From: an uncultured Bacilli bacterium
Lineage (GTDB): Bacteria; Bacillota_I; Bacilli_A; RF39; UBA660
Assembly (NCBI GenBank): GCA_947624145.1
Contig: CANQIU010000005.1
Coordinates: 1 to 36,575, forward strand
DNA length: 36,575 nucleotides
Direction of reading: 5' to 3'
Below the pieces are notes generated by a model. The model had not been told where the DNA came from and made no database searches. It was given only the letters and a program-made list of their open reading frames with translations. The stretch's first letter is position 1. Each line of letters begins with the position of its first letter. A program made the position numbers and the translations under genes. Shown here in pieces: positions 1 to 9,741 of this stretch.

Positions 1-1006
1 CGAGTTTAGCCACCGGTGCTTTGGTACTTGTTGCTTCCATAACTAAATGAACTATTTCAGAGATAAGCGAATCTTTACCTATTTTTACAGCTTTATATTC
101 AATATAGCCTTCCATATTTAGGGAACCAGCTAAAACTTGTGCACCTTTTATCTTTTTGCTAGGCTTTGATTCTCCCGTGATAAAAGCCTCATCTATATGC
201 GTTTTTCCTTTAACAATAAAACCATCAACGGCGATTTTTTCATAAGGCCGACAGACTAAGATATCATCTTTTTTTACTTCATCAATTGTCACTTCTTTTA
301 TATCTTGACCAATTTTTAAATAGGCTTTAGCTGGAGTTATTTGCACTAATTCTTTTAAGGCTTCTTTTGTTTTTCCCGTAGCTTTAGCCTCAATAAAACG
401 ACCAAGTTTAATAAATAAGATAACAATCGCACTTGATTCAAAATAAAGATTATGACTATATTCTACCTTACCTAACATAATCATAATTAAACCATATAAA
501 CTATATAAAAAGGCAAAGATAACACCTAAAGCTACTAAACTATCCATATTAGGACTTCTTTTAAAGATATTTTTAAGACCTTTTTTTAAGATGTCAATAC
601 CATATATTAAATATGGTATAGTTAGTAAAGCTAAAGCTAGTCCATATCCTAATGGATTAAAATGATTATTTAAGAATTTTAAAGTAGGTAAGTTAAACAT
701 AGGGGCCATGGATATATACATCAGTAAAATACCCAAAATACTTAAAACTATTAAAGGCGTTATTTTTTCTTGTTGTTCATTTTCTTTAGCCTCATCATAT
801 ACGCCTAAATATTCATAACCCGTTTCTTCAATATATTTTTTTAAGTCATTTAGAGTAAGGGTCTCATCATAGGTAACTAAAGCCTGACCCATAACTAAAT
901 TAACACTGGCCTCAATAATGCCTTTTTGCTTTTGCAAATATTTTTCAACATGATTAGAACAAGCACTACAGCTCATTCCCCCAACTTTTAAGATAACTTT
1001 ATTCAT
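1..1006 (-). CDS. copA: Heavy-metal (copper-type) translocating P-type ATPase, N-terminal part, truncated by window edge
   Basis: Manual minus-strand translation from CAT at 1004-1006: MNKVILKVGGMSCSACSNHVEKYLQKQKGIIEASVNLVMG... (HMA domain GMSCSAC), then TM segments and actuator-domain TGES (FITGESKPSKK). Not in the ORF track because it runs off the edge. Confidence 0.93.
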   Translation of the reverse strand, partial: MNKVILKVGGMSCSACSNHVEKYLQKQKGIIEASVNLVMGQALVTYDETLTLNDLKKYIEETGYEYLGVYDEAKENEQQEKITPLIVLSILGILLMYISMAPMFNLPTLKFLNNHFNPLGYGLALALLTIPYLIYGIDILKKGLKNIFKRSPNMDSLVALGVIFAFLYSLYGLIMIMLGKVEYSHNLYFESSAIVILFIKLGRFIEAKATGKTKEALKELVQITPAKAYLKIGQDIKEVTIDEVKKDDILVCRPYEKIAVDGFIVKGKTHIDEAFITGESKPSKKIKGAQVLAGSLNMEGYIEYKAVKIGKDSLISEIVHLVMEATSTKAPVAKL

Positions 1007-1025
1007 TTTCAATATCTTCTTTCTT

Positions 1026-2102
1026 TTAAAACTTATTCTTTACAAATTCAACTAATTCTTGGGCCGCCTTTTTATTAATAAACTCTCTTTGTTTAATTAA
1101 CATTTCTTTTTGTCTATCTTTATCTTTTAGTAATAAATCAATATCTAATATAATATCATCAATATTATGGGCAACTAAACTCAAATTATGTTCCTCAAAA
1201 AAAGCAGCATTATAATTTTCAACTCCCGGGATAGGCATAATATGAATTAAGGGTTTATTTAATACCGCTACTTCGGTACTTGTAAGACCACCTGGTTTTG
1301 TTAAAACTAAATCACTAGCTAAAATATATTCATTCATATTATTAATAAAACCTTTTACCATTAAATTAGCATTATTTATTTTCTTTAATTTATTATATAA
1401 TTTTTTATTATTACCACAGATAACAATTAAATAAATATCTAACTTAGCTAGAATTTCTTTAACAATCTTTTCTAAGTCACCAAAACCCATACTTCCGGAA
1501 GTAATTAATACTTTCGGTTTAGCCGTGGCAAAATTTAAACTACTTTTCTTTATTTGAAAATGACTGGACACCGGAATTCCTAAAGGAAGTAAAACGCTTG
1601 CTAAAATGCCCTTACTCGTAAAACTTTCTTTTAATGATTCATGGGGAATAACAAAATAATCCGGGTTAGTTTCATTCCAAAAAGGAATATTCGTATAATC
1701 AGTAGCAACATTAATTAGCTTTAAATCATAACCTTCCTTTTTTAAAGCCGTTAAAGCCATGGCCGGGAATAAATGAGAACAAATAATTAAGTCATAACCA
1801 TTAGTTTTAATAAACTTTAAGACTTTTTGTCTTCCTAATTTATTTAATTCATAAACCGGACTAATTAACCCCATTTTATTATAAACTTCCCCTAGTTTAT
1901 AAACACTTTTAAAAATATTACCTTTTCCTTTAGTGGATTTTAAATATAATTTTTCAATTCTTTTGGATAATTTATTACCTAAAATACTAAAATAATCAAC
2001 AAAATCACAAGCAATATTATTAGCATTAAATTCTTCTTTAATATAACGTCCACAGGAGTTATGTCCTCCTCCCGTACTACATGATAAAACTAATATTTTC
2101 AA
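1026..2102 (-). CDS. MGDG synthase / processive diacylglycerol glucosyltransferase family (UgtP-like) glycosyltransferase
   Basis: N-term MKILVLSCSTGGGHNS and C-term LTKPGGLTSTEV...PGVENYNAAFF are typical of GT28/MGDG_synth proteins. Confidence 0.88.
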   Translation of the reverse strand: MKILVLSCSTGGGHNSCGRYIKEEFNANNIACDFVDYFSILGNKLSKRIEKLYLKSTKGKGNIFKSVYKLGEVYNKMGLISPVYELNKLGRQKVLKFIKTNGYDLIICSHLFPAMALTALKKEGYDLKLINVATDYTNIPFWNETNPDYFVIPHESLKESFTSKGILASVLLPLGIPVSSHFQIKKSSLNFATAKPKVLITSGSMGFGDLEKIVKEILAKLDIYLIVICGNNKKLYNKLKKINNANLMVKGFINNMNEYILASDLVLTKPGGLTSTEVAVLNKPLIHIMPIPGVENYNAAFFEEHNLSLVAHNIDDIILDIDLLLKDKDRQKEMLIKQREFINKKAAQELVEFVKNKF

Positions 2103-2123
2103 AATTTATCTATCCTTCCTAAA

Positions 2124-3938
2124 CTACTTAAAAAGCTTATTAACTAACTTCATATATTCGGTAACTAAGTTACTAGTTTTGCTTTTATAAATAGTCGTCT
2201 TAGCTAAAGAAATATCATCAGTTATAATATTATCAACATTATAATTTATCATTTTCGTAATAGAATCTTCTGTATTAACAGTCCAAGCATAGACTTCTTT
2301 GCCTTCATTATGAACTTTCTTAACTAAAGTATTATTTATACTAGATGCTTCTATACTAAAACTATCAGCATCTTTAAGTTTTAAAATATCCCCATAAGCT
2401 AAGCTCATAACATAAACCGTTTTAATATCTTTATTATATTTTTTAACATTTTCTAAGACTTCATAAACTTGACTAGTTACAACCGCATGATTTTCAAAAT
2501 TATACTTTGTAATTAAATCAACAACTGCTTTTTCAAAGTCTTTTTCTTTACCCGTTGGCTTAAGTTCAATATTTAAATTAATAAAATTATCTTTAGCCCA
2601 ACTAATAACATCTTCTAATAAAGGAATTCTTTCATCTTTAAATTCTTCTTTAAAGAAACTACCAGCATCTAAGTTTTTTATTTCCGCATAATCTGTTTCA
2701 TAAGTATATTTATTTACCCCAGTTGTTCTTAAAAGATTATTATCATGCATAACTACTAAAAATTGATCTTTAGTTTGTTGAACATCTAATTCAATCCAAT
2801 CTGCCTTTAATTCTTTGGCCCCCTTAAAAGCAGCCATCGTATTCTCGGGATATTCTTTTGATAACCCACGGTGTGCTGTAACTTCAATATTTCGAATATG
2901 TTCAATATTTAAATTTAACTTATTATTTAAAACTAAATTAGTAAGTAAAGTCCCACTTAGAATTATAATAATAACTAAAGCAAAGTTAAGGCTTTTAAAT
3001 AACTTTGAGGCTTCCTTTTTTTCTTTTAAACTAATCTTAGTATGAATAATTTCTTCATTTTTATCTTTCTTATGTTTATAAAATAAACTACTTATAATAG
3101 CATAACTAATCGGTGTTGCTAAAAGCACTAAAATAACAAAAGAAATAGCAATTAAAAGCCAAACTAAAGTAACTGATAAGCTTTCTAAAATAATCATCTT
3201 CTTAAATAATTTATTAAATAAAATAATTACTAAGATACCTATAAAAATAAAGATAAGATAAATTACATAAATAAATATTTGACTTAAAAGAATCGTTAAA
3301 AAATCTTTTAATTTATTCTTCTTACTTAAATTAGTACTTTTTTTACAAGATGTTTTAAAATCTAAATCTTCTAAAACAAAATAATGGATAACATATAACC
3401 ACCGATATAACAAGTAAGCTAAAAGAATAAAGAATATAATATATAAACCTAAAAGAAAATTATTATTTTTAATAAAGTCCATGATAAACTCAGGAATTTT
3501 AATAGTCGAAATAAAGCCAGAAGATATTCCCATATTTAGAAAAGGAATTAAAAACATCACTAAAAATGGTAAAAATAAATTATGAATATTAAAGACTCTT
3601 AAAGATTTTTTTATTGCTACTTTAAAAGCTTCTTTAATTCCAATTTTTTTCTTTTGATAAGAACTATCTAAAATAATTAAAATGGTACTAATATCAATAA
3701 AAGTATAAAAAGTAATTAAAATAATAAGAATAAGTAAAAAGATAAAAGCTAAAGGGTTAGTTAAAAAAGCCAAGACATTTTCTAAAGTAATATAACTATA
3801 ACCACTTACTTTCGTAATCAAATTAAATAAACTTAAAAATATTGGGACAAAGATAAAAACCGAAAGAAGTTTATATAATAATTCAAAACCTACTAATGTT
3901 TTAAAATTATACTTAATTAAATTAATATTTTTTTTCAT
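2124..3938 (-). CDS. Glycerophosphodiester phosphodiesterase with N-terminal multi-TM domain
   Basis: C-terminal GDPD motifs VTAHRGLSKEYPENTMAAFKGA, WIELDVQQTKDQFLVVMHDNNLLRTT; N-terminal membrane domain. Confidence 0.93.
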   Translation of the reverse strand: MKKNINLIKYNFKTLVGFELLYKLLSVFIFVPIFLSLFNLITKVSGYSYITLENVLAFLTNPLAFIFLLILIILITFYTFIDISTILIILDSSYQKKKIGIKEAFKVAIKKSLRVFNIHNLFLPFLVMFLIPFLNMGISSGFISTIKIPEFIMDFIKNNNFLLGLYIIFFILLAYLLYRWLYVIHYFVLEDLDFKTSCKKSTNLSKKNKLKDFLTILLSQIFIYVIYLIFIFIGILVIILFNKLFKKMIILESLSVTLVWLLIAISFVILVLLATPISYAIISSLFYKHKKDKNEEIIHTKISLKEKKEASKLFKSLNFALVIIIILSGTLLTNLVLNNKLNLNIEHIRNIEVTAHRGLSKEYPENTMAAFKGAKELKADWIELDVQQTKDQFLVVMHDNNLLRTTGVNKYTYETDYAEIKNLDAGSFFKEEFKDERIPLLEDVISWAKDNFINLNIELKPTGKEKDFEKAVVDLITKYNFENHAVVTSQVYEVLENVKKYNKDIKTVYVMSLAYGDILKLKDADSFSIEASSINNTLVKKVHNEGKEVYAWTVNTEDSITKMINYNVDNIITDDISLAKTTIYKSKTSNLVTEYMKLVNKLFK

Positions 3939-4004
3939 TTTTAAAAAACCTACCTCTTTGTTTATTATACAATAAATATTGGTTTTCGTAAAAATAATTA
4001 TTTA

Positions 4005-4397
4005 TTAATTTTTGGTTTTGATAACACATGTTCCATCCATTGCATCTTGAAACCAAGCCTTAAATTCTTCTAAATATTCCCCTACGCCTATTTCTTCAGC
4101 AATATCTTGTTGCTCATCTAAATCATAAGTAAAATTAGTTGCTTTATATCCCATAATGGTATATTCATTATATATTAAAGTAATATTACCTTGACTAGAA
4201 GTACAAACTAGTTGATCAGAATTTTTATAAGCAATATAAAAAATAGCTATAAAGAATATAACAAAAAAGCCAAGACAAATTAAGATAATTAAAAAGGATT
4301 TTTTGGATTTATTTAATTTAGGTTGAGGTTCTAAAGTATTATTTTGATAAACAGGCTTTCCTGTATTAGGGTCATATCCCATAATATTATTATTCAT
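4005..4397 (-). CDS. Hypothetical single-TM protein
   Basis: Full ORF with one TM segment; no recognised family. Confidence 0.6.
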   Translation of the reverse strand: MNNNIMGYDPNTGKPVYQNNTLEPQPKLNKSKKSFLIILICLGFFVIFFIAIFYIAYKNSDQLVCTSSQGNITLIYNEYTIMGYKATNFTYDLDEQQDIAEEIGVGEYLEEFKAWFQDAMDGTCVIKTKN

Positions 4398-4518
4398 TTT
4401 AAAACTCCCTTCTATTATTAGAATAACAAATATTTTAAGCTTTGAATACTAATTTTAGAACTTCTTTACAGAAAATTACGCTTATGGTAAAATAAGCCTC
4501 ATAAGGAAATGAGAAACA

Positions 4519-5193
4519 ATGTTAGGAATTAACGAAATACTTTCTAAATTAATTAATAAAGATAAATTAGAGGAAGAAGATAAGTTTAAGATATTACGGT
4601 TAAAACAAATTGATCCAAATATCGGTCAATACTTAGCTAGTATACTAAATAATTTATATATTAAAGTTGCTGGAGAATATGAAGGTTCGCTTTTAGAATT
4701 AATGCAAGAAGAAAAACTTGATGGTTGGTGTTGGGAAACAACTGAATCAGCTATTATCTTTTTTAATAATGAAGATTATATTGAACGAGGCTATTTAAAT
4801 CTTGATGAAAAATGTCCTAATTATTATCATTCTTGGATATGTTTTCACTTTAATAATAACGATTATATTTTTGATCCTAGTTTAAATTTATTATGTCTAA
4901 AGGAAGATTATTATAAAGTATTTGCTGTAAAAATAAAAGGATTGGTTAAGGCTCAAGATGTTAAAGATGAACTAATAAAAAATTGGTATAAGCCTAAAAT
5001 AATCAATCCTCAAAAAGAAAAAATATTATATATTTTAAAAAAATATTTTAATGCTGACTTTTTAGATGAAATAACTATAGAAGCCGAAGAAGATGCAAAT
5101 ACCCCTTTTTATCGGAATAATTCCGGCTATAAAGTTGAACTAGAAGATGGGCAAATTCGAAAATTAACTGTTCATTATTACTATAAATGTTAA
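4519..5193 (+). CDS. Hypothetical protein with possible papain/transglutaminase-like Cys-His-Asp motifs
   Basis: ORF on opposite strand with own upstream region; motifs GWCWETTESA, YHSWICFHF, YIFDPSL. Confidence 0.6.
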   Translation: MLGINEILSKLINKDKLEEEDKFKILRLKQIDPNIGQYLASILNNLYIKVAGEYEGSLLELMQEEKLDGWCWETTESAIIFFNNEDYIERGYLNLDEKCPNYYHSWICFHFNNNDYIFDPSLNLLCLKEDYYKVFAVKIKGLVKAQDVKDELIKNWYKPKIINPQKEKILYILKKYFNADFLDEITIEAEEDANTPFYRNNSGYKVELEDGQIRKLTVHYYYKC

Positions 5194-5876
5194 TTATTTA
5201 TTAAATTATAACTTATTTTGATTAAAGATATAATCTCTTCATCCTTTATAGTATCATCTAAAATAATAGTTAACCAATATTTTTTATTCATATGATAAGC
5301 TTGATAATAGCCTTCTTTTTCTAATAATTCTAAAATTTTTTCTGGTGGTAGTTTTAAATTAATAATATTAACTAATTCTTTACCCATGGTTATCTTATCT
5401 TTAGTTACTTCCATAATTAAAGCATACCACTTCTTATTTTCTTTATTTCTAAATACGCCATGCGGTTCATCTTGCCACAGAAAAGAAGGTTTATCATGAT
5501 ATAAATCATTAATTAAATCACTTATTCTATTAGCTTGATTACTTTTAAAATATTTGATTTCACAACATTTATTTTTAATATCTTCTAAAACTAATTGATA
5601 TTCTTCTCTGATGCTTTCAACAAACTTACCATTTAATTCTTTAACTAAATAGTTAGTATATTCTTCTTCGGTGGATAAGTCATAGATTTTCCCCATTAAA
5701 CTATTATTAGTAATCGTTATAACAATTTTAAACTTATTATTTAATATATACTTTGTTAAATAATATTTATTATTTTCTTTTTGAAAACCATTACTAGTTA
5801 ATTTATTATAATTAATTTTTTTTATTATTTCTTCTTCTAATTCATTCATAAAATACCTATTAAAAAAGTAAATCAA
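5190..5876 (-). CDS. Hypothetical protein
   Basis: Full ORF, tail-to-tail 4-nt overlap with 4519..5193; no family recognised. Confidence 0.6.
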   Translation of the reverse strand: MIYFFNRYFMNELEEEIIKKINYNKLTSNGFQKENNKYYLTKYILNNKFKIVITITNNSLMGKIYDLSTEEEYTNYLVKELNGKFVESIREEYQLVLEDIKNKCCEIKYFKSNQANRISDLINDLYHDKPSFLWQDEPHGVFRNKENKKWYALIMEVTKDKITMGKELVNIINLKLPPEKILELLEKEGYYQAYHMNKKYWLTIILDDTIKDEEIISLIKISYNLINN

Positions 5877-5888
5877 TTAAGACTTACT

Positions 5889-6299
5889 TTATTCTTCTTC
5901 AAGTTTAGCTACAACTTTTTTTAAAGCATTAGCGGTTGTTGTCTTTAATTCTTGACAAGTTTTTTCTAAAACTGGTGTTCCTTTTTCTTTGGCAAGTTTA
6001 TATAGTTCATCAGCTTTCTTTTGAATTTTTTTAGCTTTAGTTTTAGCTATTTTTAGAACTTTTTCTTTATCTAAATCTTTTAATTCATTTTCAATTTCTT
6101 TAACTTTTTTAGTTATTTTGTCTTTGACTTCTTCCGCATCAACTTCTTTAAGATTATCCATTATTTCTTTTAACTTTTTAGAAATATCTTCTCTTGTTTC
6201 TTTACCACTTTTGGGAGCAAATAAGACTCCTAATCCGGCGCCTAAAACAGCTCCTAAAGCAAACTTACCTAAACCTTTCTTTTCATTTTTCATCTTCAT
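5889..6299 (-). CDS. YtxH domain-containing protein
   Basis: GKFALGAVLGAGLGVLFAPKSGKETREDISKKLKE is a typical YtxH N-terminus, followed by coiled coil. Confidence 0.88.
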   Translation of the reverse strand: MKMKNEKKGLGKFALGAVLGAGLGVLFAPKSGKETREDISKKLKEIMDNLKEVDAEEVKDKITKKVKEIENELKDLDKEKVLKIAKTKAKKIQKKADELYKLAKEKGTPVLEKTCQELKTTTANALKKVVAKLEEE

Positions 6300-6576
6300 C
6301 TATCTTCCTTTCTTTGTTTTTAAAAAATAATTTATTAGTTATATTAGTAATAACATTTACAACTTTATCTGTAAATGAAGCAATTTTATCACTTGCAAAG
6401 TCAATTATACTGAAGATTGAATTTAATGATTCGACTTTTTCATTAACATTATCAACGACTTTTTCTACTTTATTCATTGTTATTATAGTCTTTACGCCTA
6501 GAATTATGCTAACTATTAACAAAAATATTAGTAAAACATAAATAATTATTGGTAAAAATGAAAGCCAAAAATTCAT
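6283..6576 (-). CDS. DUF948-like small membrane protein
   Basis: N-term TM then amphipathic helix; overlaps the ytxH-like gene as is common for the pair. Confidence 0.6.
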   Translation of the reverse strand: MNFWLSFLPIIIYVLLIFLLIVSIILGVKTIITMNKVEKVVDNVNEKVESLNSIFSIIDFASDKIASFTDKVVNVITNITNKLFFKNKERKIDEDEK

Positions 6577-7502
6577 TATTCTTCTTCACCATCCTCTCTT
6601 TTGTCATACATAGAATCTATTAAATCAAATAAATCATTTTCTAGTGTATCATCTTCCTCAAATTCTTCCTTTTTATCTTCACTAGCCGGTTTTATTTCAT
6701 CTAATTCTTCATCTATTTCATCATATTCATTTTTGTTTACTTCATCTGGTTGGCTGTCCTCATCTAAAGGAATTTTAACATCCGCGGTACTTTCTAAAAG
6801 CTCATCTATTGTCCGAACCTTTTCCTTTTTTTCTTCTTCTGGTTCTTTTACTTTAACAGTAAGTGTTTCTTCTTCGTAGTATGTTTCATCCGGTTCGGTA
6901 TTATTTAATATCTCTACCACTGGTTCAAAAGCTTTTTTACGAATAGTTTCAAAATCATTTTCTACTTCGTTTTTTGTTTTTATATCTTCGATTTTATAAT
7001 CTTCATTTAAAATACCATAAACAGGAGAAATAATTGGGGATGGTTTAAACTTTTTCTTTTCGGTTATTTCTTTTACTTCAGTTTTACCATATTCATTTCT
7101 TTTTTCAATTCTTCTTTTTCTTTCATATTCTAAAACATTTGTAGAACTTTTTACTTGAGGTTTAACTGGTTCTTTAAAGGTATGACTATTAACTTGATTA
7201 AATTCATCTTCATCAAAATCTAAGAAAGGGAAAGTATTTTCAGACTTAAAGATATCCCGTTCACTTTCAAACTTTTCTTCATGTGAAGGCATTTCTGTTC
7301 TTTTAGGTATATCATCAGAGCTAGGCATCTTACTATGACTTGGTTCAATTGGTCTAGAAATTTCTTCAGTCTTTTCTTTTTTTACCGGTTCTTCTTCCTT
7401 AACTAAAACTTGTTTATTTTTCTTTTCTTTAACTGGTTCTTCGATTTCTTCTTCTTCAAATAGTATATCTTTGATTTTTGTTAAAAATCCCATTCTATCC
7501 AC
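6576..7502 (-). CDS. Highly charged low-complexity hypothetical protein
   Basis: 308-aa ORF rich in E/K/D, disordered-looking; operon-like adjacency. Confidence 0.6.
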   Translation of the reverse strand: MDRMGFLTKIKDILFEEEEIEEPVKEKKNKQVLVKEEEPVKKEKTEEISRPIEPSHSKMPSSDDIPKRTEMPSHEEKFESERDIFKSENTFPFLDFDEDEFNQVNSHTFKEPVKPQVKSSTNVLEYERKRRIEKRNEYGKTEVKEITEKKKFKPSPIISPVYGILNEDYKIEDIKTKNEVENDFETIRKKAFEPVVEILNNTEPDETYYEEETLTVKVKEPEEEKKEKVRTIDELLESTADVKIPLDEDSQPDEVNKNEYDEIDEELDEIKPASEDKKEEFEEDDTLENDLFDLIDSMYDKREDGEEE

Positions 7503-7506
7503 CTTC

Positions 7507-8142
7507 CTAGTTTATTAAATCTGGATCTAATACTTCTTCTTCATCTGAAATATAACTTTCATCTTTAGTAATATACGTACTATCGCTACTAGTTGTATTA
7601 AATATATTAAACTCTACTTCCGCATAATTTAAAACATCATCTTTTAACAAATTAGTTATTATTTCATCTTTATATTCAATACTCTTTAATATATTAATAG
7701 CATTAAGAAGCGTCATATTGATATCTTCTTTATCTACTATCACTTCTATTTTAGCATAATTATACATAATTTCAATCAAATATTTTGCATTTTCTAACAA
7801 ATTTATTTCTAGATACCCAAATTTATCATTAATTTTAATATTTTTAGATAAATAACTTTGATTATTTTCTTTATAATTATATTCAATCTTTTTTTGATAA
7901 CTAATAGCATCAACATATAAATAATATAAAGCATTATTACTACTAATTACTTCATTAAATAAATTACTTTCTTCTATTTGCATTCCTTGGGGTAAGTAAT
8001 AATCAAAACCAGTTCGATAAGTATTAACTCTTTGCTTTTTCGTTTCTAAATAACCTAATATTTCTTCTTCATGAATCTTATTTAAGTTTACACATCCACT
8101 TAAAACTAATAAACAAGCTATCATAATTAATATCTTTTTCAT
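7507..8142 (-). CDS. Predicted lipoprotein
   Basis: Signal peptide with lipobox: MKKILIMIACLLVLSGC. Confidence 0.78.
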   Translation of the reverse strand: MKKILIMIACLLVLSGCVNLNKIHEEEILGYLETKKQRVNTYRTGFDYYLPQGMQIEESNLFNEVISSNNALYYLYVDAISYQKKIEYNYKENNQSYLSKNIKINDKFGYLEINLLENAKYLIEIMYNYAKIEVIVDKEDINMTLLNAINILKSIEYKDEIITNLLKDDVLNYAEVEFNIFNTTSSDSTYITKDESYISDEEEVLDPDLIN

Positions 8143-8194
8143 TTAATACACCTTTTATATTATATCATTTCTTTTTTTAGTTGTAAAAGATTCA

Positions 8195-8455
8195 TTAATC
8201 TAAGCTATCTTTTATTAAAAAATCTTTTAATTTAAGATGGGTAATGGTACTAGTTGAATAATCTATCTCATCATTAGTTATTAATATCTTTTTATGATTA
8301 TTACTAATTTTTTCAAAAGCTTTAAATTCTCTTTCATAAGCCTTATCATCTTCCACGCTATAAGAAACTTGAATATAATATTCTTTTCCATCTTTCATAG
8401 CTATAAAATCTATCTCTGTATCATCGGTATTAGTGAACAATTTTTCAGAAGTCAA
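8195..8455 (-). pseudogene. C-terminal remnant of a DUF4143-type AAA ATPase
   Basis: TEIDFIAMKDGKEYYIQVSYSVEDDKAYEREFKAFEKI... resembles the C-terminus of the 29968..31173 ATPase (KEIDFIAQKRNEKIYIQVSSNISDD...FKREV); the ATPase domain is missing. Confidence 0.7.
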
Positions 8456-8509
8456 TAAAATTGTTCACTCAACTGAACAATTTTTACTATATTAATAAAA
8501 TTGTTCACT
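8432..8509. repeat. Two tandem ~40-bp palindromic units
   Basis: AGTGAACAATTTTT...AAAATTGTTCACT (8432-8469) repeated at 40-bp period (CTGAACAATTTTT...AAAATTGTTCACT, 8473-8509). Confidence 0.8.
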
Positions 8510-8537
8510 AAAAAAAGTTACTTTGGTTAGTAACATC

Positions 8538-9149
8538 TTATTTAAGATCTTTATGAGCTTTTAAATATTTTATTTTAATACCCTCTTTAGAAAATTTTTC
8601 TTCATATTCTGTTTTAATATTAAAAATGTTTTCTTGATGTAAGTCATAACTTAATTCATCTATTATGTAGCCATATTCTTGTAAAGATTCTAAAGAATAA
8701 TCAAATAGTTCTTGATTATCCGTCTTTTGAATAATTAAACATTTATCTTGAAATAATAAATCATATATTTTTAAGAATCCCGGGCTCGTAAGTCTTCTTT
8801 TGGCGTGTCTTTTTTTAGGCCAGGGGTCCGAGAAATTTAAATAAATACAAGAGACTTTATTTTTTAAAATATCCGGTAAATTTTGGGCATCCATGATCAA
8901 TATTTTTAAATTGGGTAGTTCATAATCCCGAATTTTTTTAATAGCAATCGAGGCAATAGCACTATACTTTTCCACACCAATAAAATTAATATAGGGATTA
9001 TTTAAAGCCATATTTAAAAGAAATTGTCCCTTACCCATGCCAATTTCCAAATGAATTGGTAAATTATTTTTAAAACCTTCCTCAGCTTTATAAATAAAAT
9101 TACAACTATTAATAACTTCTTCTTTATCTTTAGGATTTCGAATTCTCAA
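8538..9149 (-). CDS. trmB: tRNA (guanine-N7-)-methyltransferase
   Basis: LEIGMGKGQFLLNMA, YLNFSDPWPKKRHAKRRLT motifs. Confidence 0.96.
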   Translation of the reverse strand: MRIRNPKDKEEVINSCNFIYKAEEGFKNNLPIHLEIGMGKGQFLLNMALNNPYINFIGVEKYSAIASIAIKKIRDYELPNLKILIMDAQNLPDILKNKVSCIYLNFSDPWPKKRHAKRRLTSPGFLKIYDLLFQDKCLIIQKTDNQELFDYSLESLQEYGYIIDELSYDLHQENIFNIKTEYEEKFSKEGIKIKYLKAHKDLK

Positions 9150-9205
9150 AAAGTATCACTTCCTTAAAACTTTCATATAATTAATTGTAGGAGGGCTTTT
9201 AAATT

Positions 9206-9523
9206 ATGAAAAAAAACCGCAACTCATTTTTTAGTGAAGCTGGTAATTATTATGCCAACTACAATCAGCCTCTGCCGGCTGTAAATCAACCTTTTCAAAG
9301 TGCTACTGCTTATAATTCTTTTTATGCTGGACCAAACCCTGGCTACAATCCCAATCTAAATGCGGCACCAATCTATGGAACAAATAATGACTTAGAAAGT
9401 CGTTTAGCCAAAATGGAAAGACAAATTAATCGCTTAGAACATCGATTAAGTAAATTAGAATCAACTAATACTTACGTCACCGAAGACTTCGATAACAGCA
9501 CTAATAATATGTATATGCTTTAA
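9206..9523 (+). CDS. Hypothetical protein with C-terminal coiled coil
   Basis: Strong RBS (TAGGAGGG) upstream; C-term LESRLAKMERQINRLEHRLSKLES heptads. Confidence 0.65.
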   Translation: MKKNRNSFFSEAGNYYANYNQPLPAVNQPFQSATAYNSFYAGPNPGYNPNLNAAPIYGTNNDLESRLAKMERQINRLEHRLSKLESTNTYVTEDFDNSTNNMYML

Positions 9524-9690
9524 TTATAAATAATCATAGCACTAAAACAATAAATCTGTTCTTCTCCGCTCGTGGCAATAGCTACTTGAAACTTAATATC
9601 TATTATATCAAAATCTCCCGAATTTAGAAAGTTGTTAACCGAATTTTCTAAATCTTTTTCGTGTGATTCATCTATAACTTTAACTTTCAT
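9520..9690 (-). CDS. Cse60-like small protein (56 aa)
   Basis: Manual translation, absent from ORF track: MKVKVIDESHEKDLENSVNNFLNSGDFDIIDIKFQVAIATSGEEQIYCFSAMIIYN*. Resembles sporulation protein Cse60 family (K-V-x-DExHE-xDLE...I). Confidence 0.72.
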   Translation of the reverse strand: MKVKVIDESHEKDLENSVNNFLNSGDFDIIDIKFQVAIATSGEEQIYCFSAMIIYN

Positions 9691-9741
9691 CTTATATCAC
9701 CATTTAAATAATACTAAATATTATCTAAAAAAATTGTCAAA

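Noticed and set aside
2815-3045. Plus-strand ORF antisense to the GDPD gene
   Set aside because: Fully inside a well-supported coding region on the other strand; no RBS or family motif.
6118-6879. Plus-strand ORFs 6118..6330, 6194..6541 and 6601..6879
   Set aside because: Antisense to YtxH/DUF948/charged-protein genes; Ser/Leu/Phe-rich composition is a shadow of Lys/Glu-rich codons.
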